Shown: positions 22,117 through 24,665 of the stretch, piece by piece
How the letters are laid out: every line of letters begins with the position of its first letter
Numbering within the stretch: position 1 is the stretch's first letter
Assembly (NCBI GenBank): GCA_036266155.1
Contig: DATANR010000264.1
Location: 1-24,665, forward strand
Direction: 5' to 3'
Origin: SIAJ01 sp036266155
GTDB lineage: Bacteria > Planctomycetota > Planctomycetia > Gemmatales > Gemmataceae
Length of the DNA stretch: 24,665 bases
Notes under the pieces: generated by a model
Told to the model about the DNA's origin: nothing
The model's input: only the letters and a program-made list of their open reading frames with translations
Database searches by the model: none
Translations under genes and position numbers: made by a program

Positions 22117-22893
22117 ATGAGCGATGCCCAAGCGGACTTTCAAAGTGGCGTGGTCCGGCCGGTCGAGTGCTTCCGCAGCGGCTGGCAGCTCATTCGCGAG
22201 AAGTATTGGCTGATGCTGGGAATCAGCATCGTTGGCGTCTTGATCGCTCAGTTCGTCCCGTTCAGCATCGCCGTCGGCCCGGCGATGTGCGGCATCTATC
22301 TTTGCCTGTTTCGTCTCGAGCGCGGTCAATCGGTCAAGTTCGAACACCTGATGCGAGGAATCGATTACTTTCTGCAAAGCTTTATCGCCACGTTGTTCAT
22401 GGTGATCCCGATCTTGTTGATCGTGGTGCCCGCCTACTTGGTGTTTTTGGGCGCCGTCATTTTCGAGACGGCGGGCAAGCAGAAGCCGGGCGCGCCCCCG
22501 GACCCAGACATGGGCATTACCATCCTGGTCGGAGCCCTTCTGTTCACGCTCGTCATCTTTGTCGTGTCGATCGTGATCTCGGTTCTGTTCATCTTCGTCT
22601 ATCCGTTGATTGTCGAGCGAAAACTGACGGGCGTGCAAGCGGTCAAGACCAGCATTCGGGCCGCGTTTGCCAATTTGGGCGGCGTTCTCGGGTTCACCTT
22701 GCTCAACATCGTGTTGCATATGGTCGGGTCTCTGGCTTGCTGCGTCGGCGGGTATTTCCTCATCCCCGTCCACATGGCCGCCGTCGTCGTCGCCTATCGG
22801 GCGGTGTTCCCCGCGTTGCCGGCGCCCGAGCAGCCGGTCGTCGAACAGGACCCGAACGACCCCAATCGCAGCGATTTCGATGAGCTGAATTGA
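22117..22893 (+). CDS. polytopic membrane protein
   Basis: The product is 258 residues. About six hydrophobic segments are visible (30-48, 50-66, 90-116, 134-165, 188-212, 214-230), with a short hydrophilic loop rich in Pro (KQKPGAPPDPDMG) after the third. The pattern IVERKLTGVQAVKTSIRAAFANLG before the fifth segment is a motif often seen in bacterial multi-pass proteins of the DUF975/glycerophosphoryl diesterase membrane-domain type. The acidic tail (EQDPNDPNRSDFDELN) is probably cytoplasmic. GGAG lies about 9 nt before the start. It is alone on its strand, divergent from the GalU-like gene. Function unknown. Confidence 0.7.
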   Translation: MSDAQADFQSGVVRPVECFRSGWQLIREKYWLMLGISIVGVLIAQFVPFSIAVGPAMCGIYLCLFRLERGQSVKFEHLMRGIDYFLQSFIATLFMVIPILLIVVPAYLVFLGAVIFETAGKQKPGAPPDPDMGITILVGALLFTLVIFVVSIVISVLFIFVYPLIVERKLTGVQAVKTSIRAAFANLGGVLGFTLLNIVLHMVGSLACCVGGYFLIPVHMAAVVVAYRAVFPALPAPEQPVVEQDPNDPNRSDFDELN

Positions 22894-22917
22894 GACAGGA
22901 CGCCTTGCGGCGCTGTC
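22894..22917 (+). terminator. hairpin after the membrane-protein gene
   Basis: GACAG (22894-22898) pairs with CTGTC (22913-22917), enclosing GCC-TTGC-GGC. It begins directly after the stop codon. No T-run follows, so a rho-independent role is uncertain. Confidence 0.3.
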
Positions 22918-23050
22918 GATGAACGAGACGGCGGCGAGAATTCAGCCCTGTATGAGGTTTTTGAAATTGCAAGCAGAAACTTGAAACTTGAAACTTTGCG
23001 CCCCACAGAATGTCGGAAATAATCGGGGAAATAGGGGTTGCGACGTTTGC

Positions 23051-23170
23051 ATGGGTACCGGTTGCAAGCTAGATACCGGTTGTAGCGACGATGACGGTCT
23101 AACCGGTTGTACGATCAACCAGCCGTCTCCGCCGCCAGTCATCCCATACGAGAGTCGGAACCATGCGTAA
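23051..23170 (+). CDS. possible Cys-rich microprotein before the pilin genes
   Basis: The frame is open from a TTG at 22988; the ATG at 23051 gives 39 residues (MGTGCKLDTGCSDDDGLTGC, then TINQPSPPPVIPYESRNHA). The sequence ACCGGTTG occurs three times (23057, 23075, 23102) at spacings of 18 and 27, both multiples of three, so each copy encodes Thr-Gly-Cys. This could be a small Cys-repeat peptide or a set of direct repeats acting as a binding site. The stop overlaps the first pilin start by 8 bp. There is no clear ribosome-binding site, so the call is weak. Confidence 0.25.
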   Translation: MGTGCKLDTGCSDDDGLTGCTINQPSPPPVIPYESRNHA

Positions 23171-23357
23171 CGTTGCCAAGAAATTCGTCGAGTTCATGAA
23201 GAAGGAAGACGGCCCGACCGCGGTCGAATACGCCGTCATGCTGGCCCTGATCATCGTGGTGTGCATCGCCGCCATCACGACCTTGGGCTCCAACGCCAAT
23301 AACACGTTCTCCAGCGTTGCCACGAAGGCGGCCCCGGCCGGTGGTACCTCGAGCTGA
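23163..23357 (+). CDS. Flp family type IVb pilin, copy 1
   Basis: The product is 64 residues. A basic leader (MRNVAKKFVEFMKKEDG) ends in the prepilin peptidase site G17/P18 with the required Glu at mature position 5 (E22), followed by the hydrophobic helix TAVEYAVMLALIIVVCIAAI and a short polar tail. After cleavage by a TadV/CpaA-type peptidase it would assemble into Tad/Flp pili for surface attachment. No Tad secretion genes are in the window. The start is preceded by CGGAACC, a weak ribosome-binding sequence. A near-identical copy follows after 59 bp. Confidence 0.9.
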   Translation: MRNVAKKFVEFMKKEDGPTAVEYAVMLALIIVVCIAAITTLGSNANNTFSSVATKAAPAGGTSS

Positions 23358-23416
23358 GTCCCCGGTGGGCGGCTGGCCTGACCCGCCGCCCACCCACAAG
23401 CCCGGAGGGACTGACC

Positions 23417-23596
23417 ATGAACTTCCTCGCCAAGAAGCTCGTTTCGTTCGTCAAGAAGGAAGACGGCCCGACCGCGGTCGAGTATGCGGTCATGCTGGCA
23501 CTGATCATCGTCGTCTGCATTGCGGCCATCACCAGCCTTGGCTCGAACTCCAACAACACGTTTGGCAACGTGTCTCTGAAAACAGCCGGAAGCTGA
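23417..23596 (+). CDS. Flp family type IVb pilin, copy 2
   Basis: The product is 59 residues (MNFLAKKLVSFVKKEDG, then the same PTAVEYAVMLALIIVVCIAA helix, ending TFGNVSLKTAGS). GGAGG at 23404-23408 gives a good ribosome-binding site 8 nt from the ATG. The cleavage site G17/P18 and Glu22 are conserved. The membrane core is identical to copy 1 and differences lie in the leader and tail, so this is a tandem duplication. The pair is transcribed together and closed by the terminator at 23645. Confidence 0.9.
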   Translation: MNFLAKKLVSFVKKEDGPTAVEYAVMLALIIVVCIAAITSLGSNSNNTFGNVSLKTAGS

Positions 23597-23644
23597 TGTC
23601 CCGGTCGGAGCCATTGCTCCGTTCTGGGCGTCGACTCTCCTCCC

Positions 23645-23677
23645 ACGGTCGCCGGATTACCGGCGACCGTTTTTTTT
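23645..23677 (+). terminator. rho-independent terminator of the pilin operon
   Basis: ACGGTCGCCGG (23645-23655) pairs perfectly with CCGGCGACCGT (23660-23670) around the loop ATTA, followed by a run of eight T (23670-23677). It lies 48 bp after the second pilin stop. Confidence 0.93.
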
Positions 23678-23711
23678 CGCGCCGATTTCTCCAGGTTTGG
23701 GAGAGATGGTC

Positions 23712-23748
23712 AGAGATGGCCAAACACATACCGGGGTTGGCCATCTCT
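23712..23748. repeat. perfect 12-bp inverted repeat in the intergenic region
   Basis: AGAGATGGCCAA (23712-23723) and TTGGCCATCTCT (23737-23748) enclose 13 bp. No T-run on either side. It lies 35 bp beyond the pilin terminator, in a 319-bp gene-free stretch (23597-23915), and may be a transcription-blocking hairpin, a small-RNA stem or an operator. Confidence 0.45.
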
Positions 23749-23817
23749 CACGAACTTTCTCGCCATATCCAATTGCAAGGATAGCCCTTACATCAAGAAT
23801 CCATCATCGCAATTGTA

Positions 23818-23862
23818 GCGCCAGAAGCCTCGCTTTTTCGCTTCTAGAGACATCCCTGGCGC
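23818..23862. repeat. nested inverted repeats
   Basis: GCGCCAG (23818-23824) pairs with CTGGCGC (23856-23862), and inside it AGAAGC (23823-23828) pairs with GCTTCT (23840-23845) around a T-rich loop. It lies 54 bp past the stop of the minus-strand gene that ends at 23916 and could be its terminator or a structured RNA. Confidence 0.35.
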
Positions 23863-23915
23863 GCTCGTGAAACGAAATGCAACCAATAATCTCGGCTGAT
23901 GCTCGTCAGCTGCAA

Positions 23916-24620
23916 CTATCGTTTCAGTGAAGGTACATCGCGTGGCCGCTCGCCCTGGCCGCCCTTGGGCTGGCGTGTGCCCGTCTGTTGCTCGGTGAAT
24001 TCGGGGGCGGGGTCTGGGTCGAGAAACGCGTCACCTTCGCCGGGGGCCAAATAGGTCGGAGCCCGAAGCGGGAGCAAGGGCGACGACCACATCCCCTGGT
24101 TCGCCGTCGCCCTCGCTCCCGCTTCGGCCTCCGGCTCACCCGAATCCATGTCTGAGGATGGACGGTCTGCCGGGAATAGGCCGGGCTTGCTGCCTGCGCT
24201 CTTCGTAGTGCACTCGTACGTCCACAAATCGCACGACCACGTCTTGCCGGCGGCATCGAAGCGCACGGCCTTCATGTCATCGGCAAACGCGATGCTGTCG
24301 AACGGCAACCGATCGGCCTTCACCTCGATGTTCGCCGCCTTCGCCAATCCTGCAGCGAGCTTGGCGTGATCGAAGGCCGGGCCACGCTTGCCGGCGTCGG
24401 CGTCGACCAGAATGAACTCGCGCGCCCCGCCCTTGAGGTCATTGCGATACCAGAACTTCGTGTCCTCCGCGAACCAGTGCGGCGTGATCTGCGCTTTCGG
24501 AATGCTGGGACCGAAGCCCTTCTTCTTTTGCTGCGGGGAGTCCTGCGAGGCTGCGGAGCCGGCGATGTAGATCATCGCGACGAACAACAATGCGAAAGCG
24601 ACGAGGTTGCGGTGAAGCAT
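23916..24620 (-). pseudogene. N-terminal part of an S9/DPP-IV-like peptidase, truncated
   Basis: The reading gives 234 residues from the ATG at 24620, which follows AGAGGA; a second ATG at 24635 is less well placed. MLHRNLVAFALLFVAMIYIA is a signal peptide. Residues about 40-140 (HWFAEDTKFWYRNDLKGG, EFILVDADAGKRGPAFDHAK, KADRLPFDSIAFADDMKAVR, GKTWSCDLWTYECT) closely resemble the start of planctomycete DPP-IV-type S9 peptidases, just before their beta-propeller. Then the sequence becomes low-complexity Pro/Ala/Glu-rich (EPEAEAGARATANQG) and stops, without propeller or hydrolase domains. It is either a 3'-truncated gene or a stand-alone secreted relic. Nothing resembling the missing domains lies in the 319 bp downstream. 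Confidence 0.55.
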
Positions 24621-24665
24621 GGTGTTCCTCTGCATGGCGAGCGGAGGTGCGTAAGCACCCCGATA

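Noticed and set aside
23053..23066. Sigma-54 promoter before the pilins
   Set aside because: GG and GC elements are separated by 9 rather than 10 bases and the surrounding consensus is poor.

Overview
The window looks like a piece of a GC-rich Planctomycetota chromosome, probably of the Gemmatales type. The signs are a Tat-exported DUF1501 protein, a beta-helix repeat protein of the planctomycete exported type, MJ0042-like zinc-ribbon/Pro-rich/membrane architecture, a SWIM-type transposase and Flp-like pilins with the GPTAVEYAVMLALI core. This assignment rests on recognising families; no 16S rRNA or tRNA gene was seen.

Layout. (1) 1-1300: three small unrecognised genes. (2) 1338-2444: a decaying beta-helix (xTGxGxDxVxL repeat) gene with two compensating frameshifts and no export signal. 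(3) 2465-7420: an apparent mobile element of about 4.96 kb. It is bounded by a 9-bp direct repeat (GTCCCGTGG at 2456-2464 and 7421-7429) and by inverted terminal sequences built on CTTTGCTACG. The right end carries a second internal copy that matches the left end at 37 of 39 positions. Cargo: two small ORFs, a zinc-ribbon/TM protein, an XRE repressor with a palindromic operator, a leader with a predicted H-type pseudoknot, two overlapping small genes, a SWIM+DDE transposase, a divergent ribbon-helix-helix protein, a Cys/His protein and a small unknown. (4) 7503-13425, all on the minus strand: DUF1501 protein, CopA copper ATPase and an S9 prolyl oligopeptidase. (5) 13573-16139: fatty acid desaturase, DUF427, DUF1415 and SET-domain genes. 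(6) 16164-17701: a coiled-coil protein and a small overlapping gene pair, one member frameshifted. (7) 17787-21967: a GalU-like nucleotidyltransferase overlapping a 1106-residue fusion of a GHMP (fucokinase-like) domain and a UDP-sugar pyrophosphorylase domain. (8) 22117-24620: a polytopic membrane protein, a possible Cys-rich microprotein, two tandem Flp pilins with a strong terminator, and an N-terminal piece of an S9/DPP-IV-like peptidase.

The most notable items are the element with its duplicated ends and shared operator-like motif, the pseudoknot that ends two bases before a start codon, and the kinase-pyrophosphorylase fusion whose kinase phosphate loop is degenerate. Most of the remaining genes look like ordinary chromosomal housekeeping or export genes.
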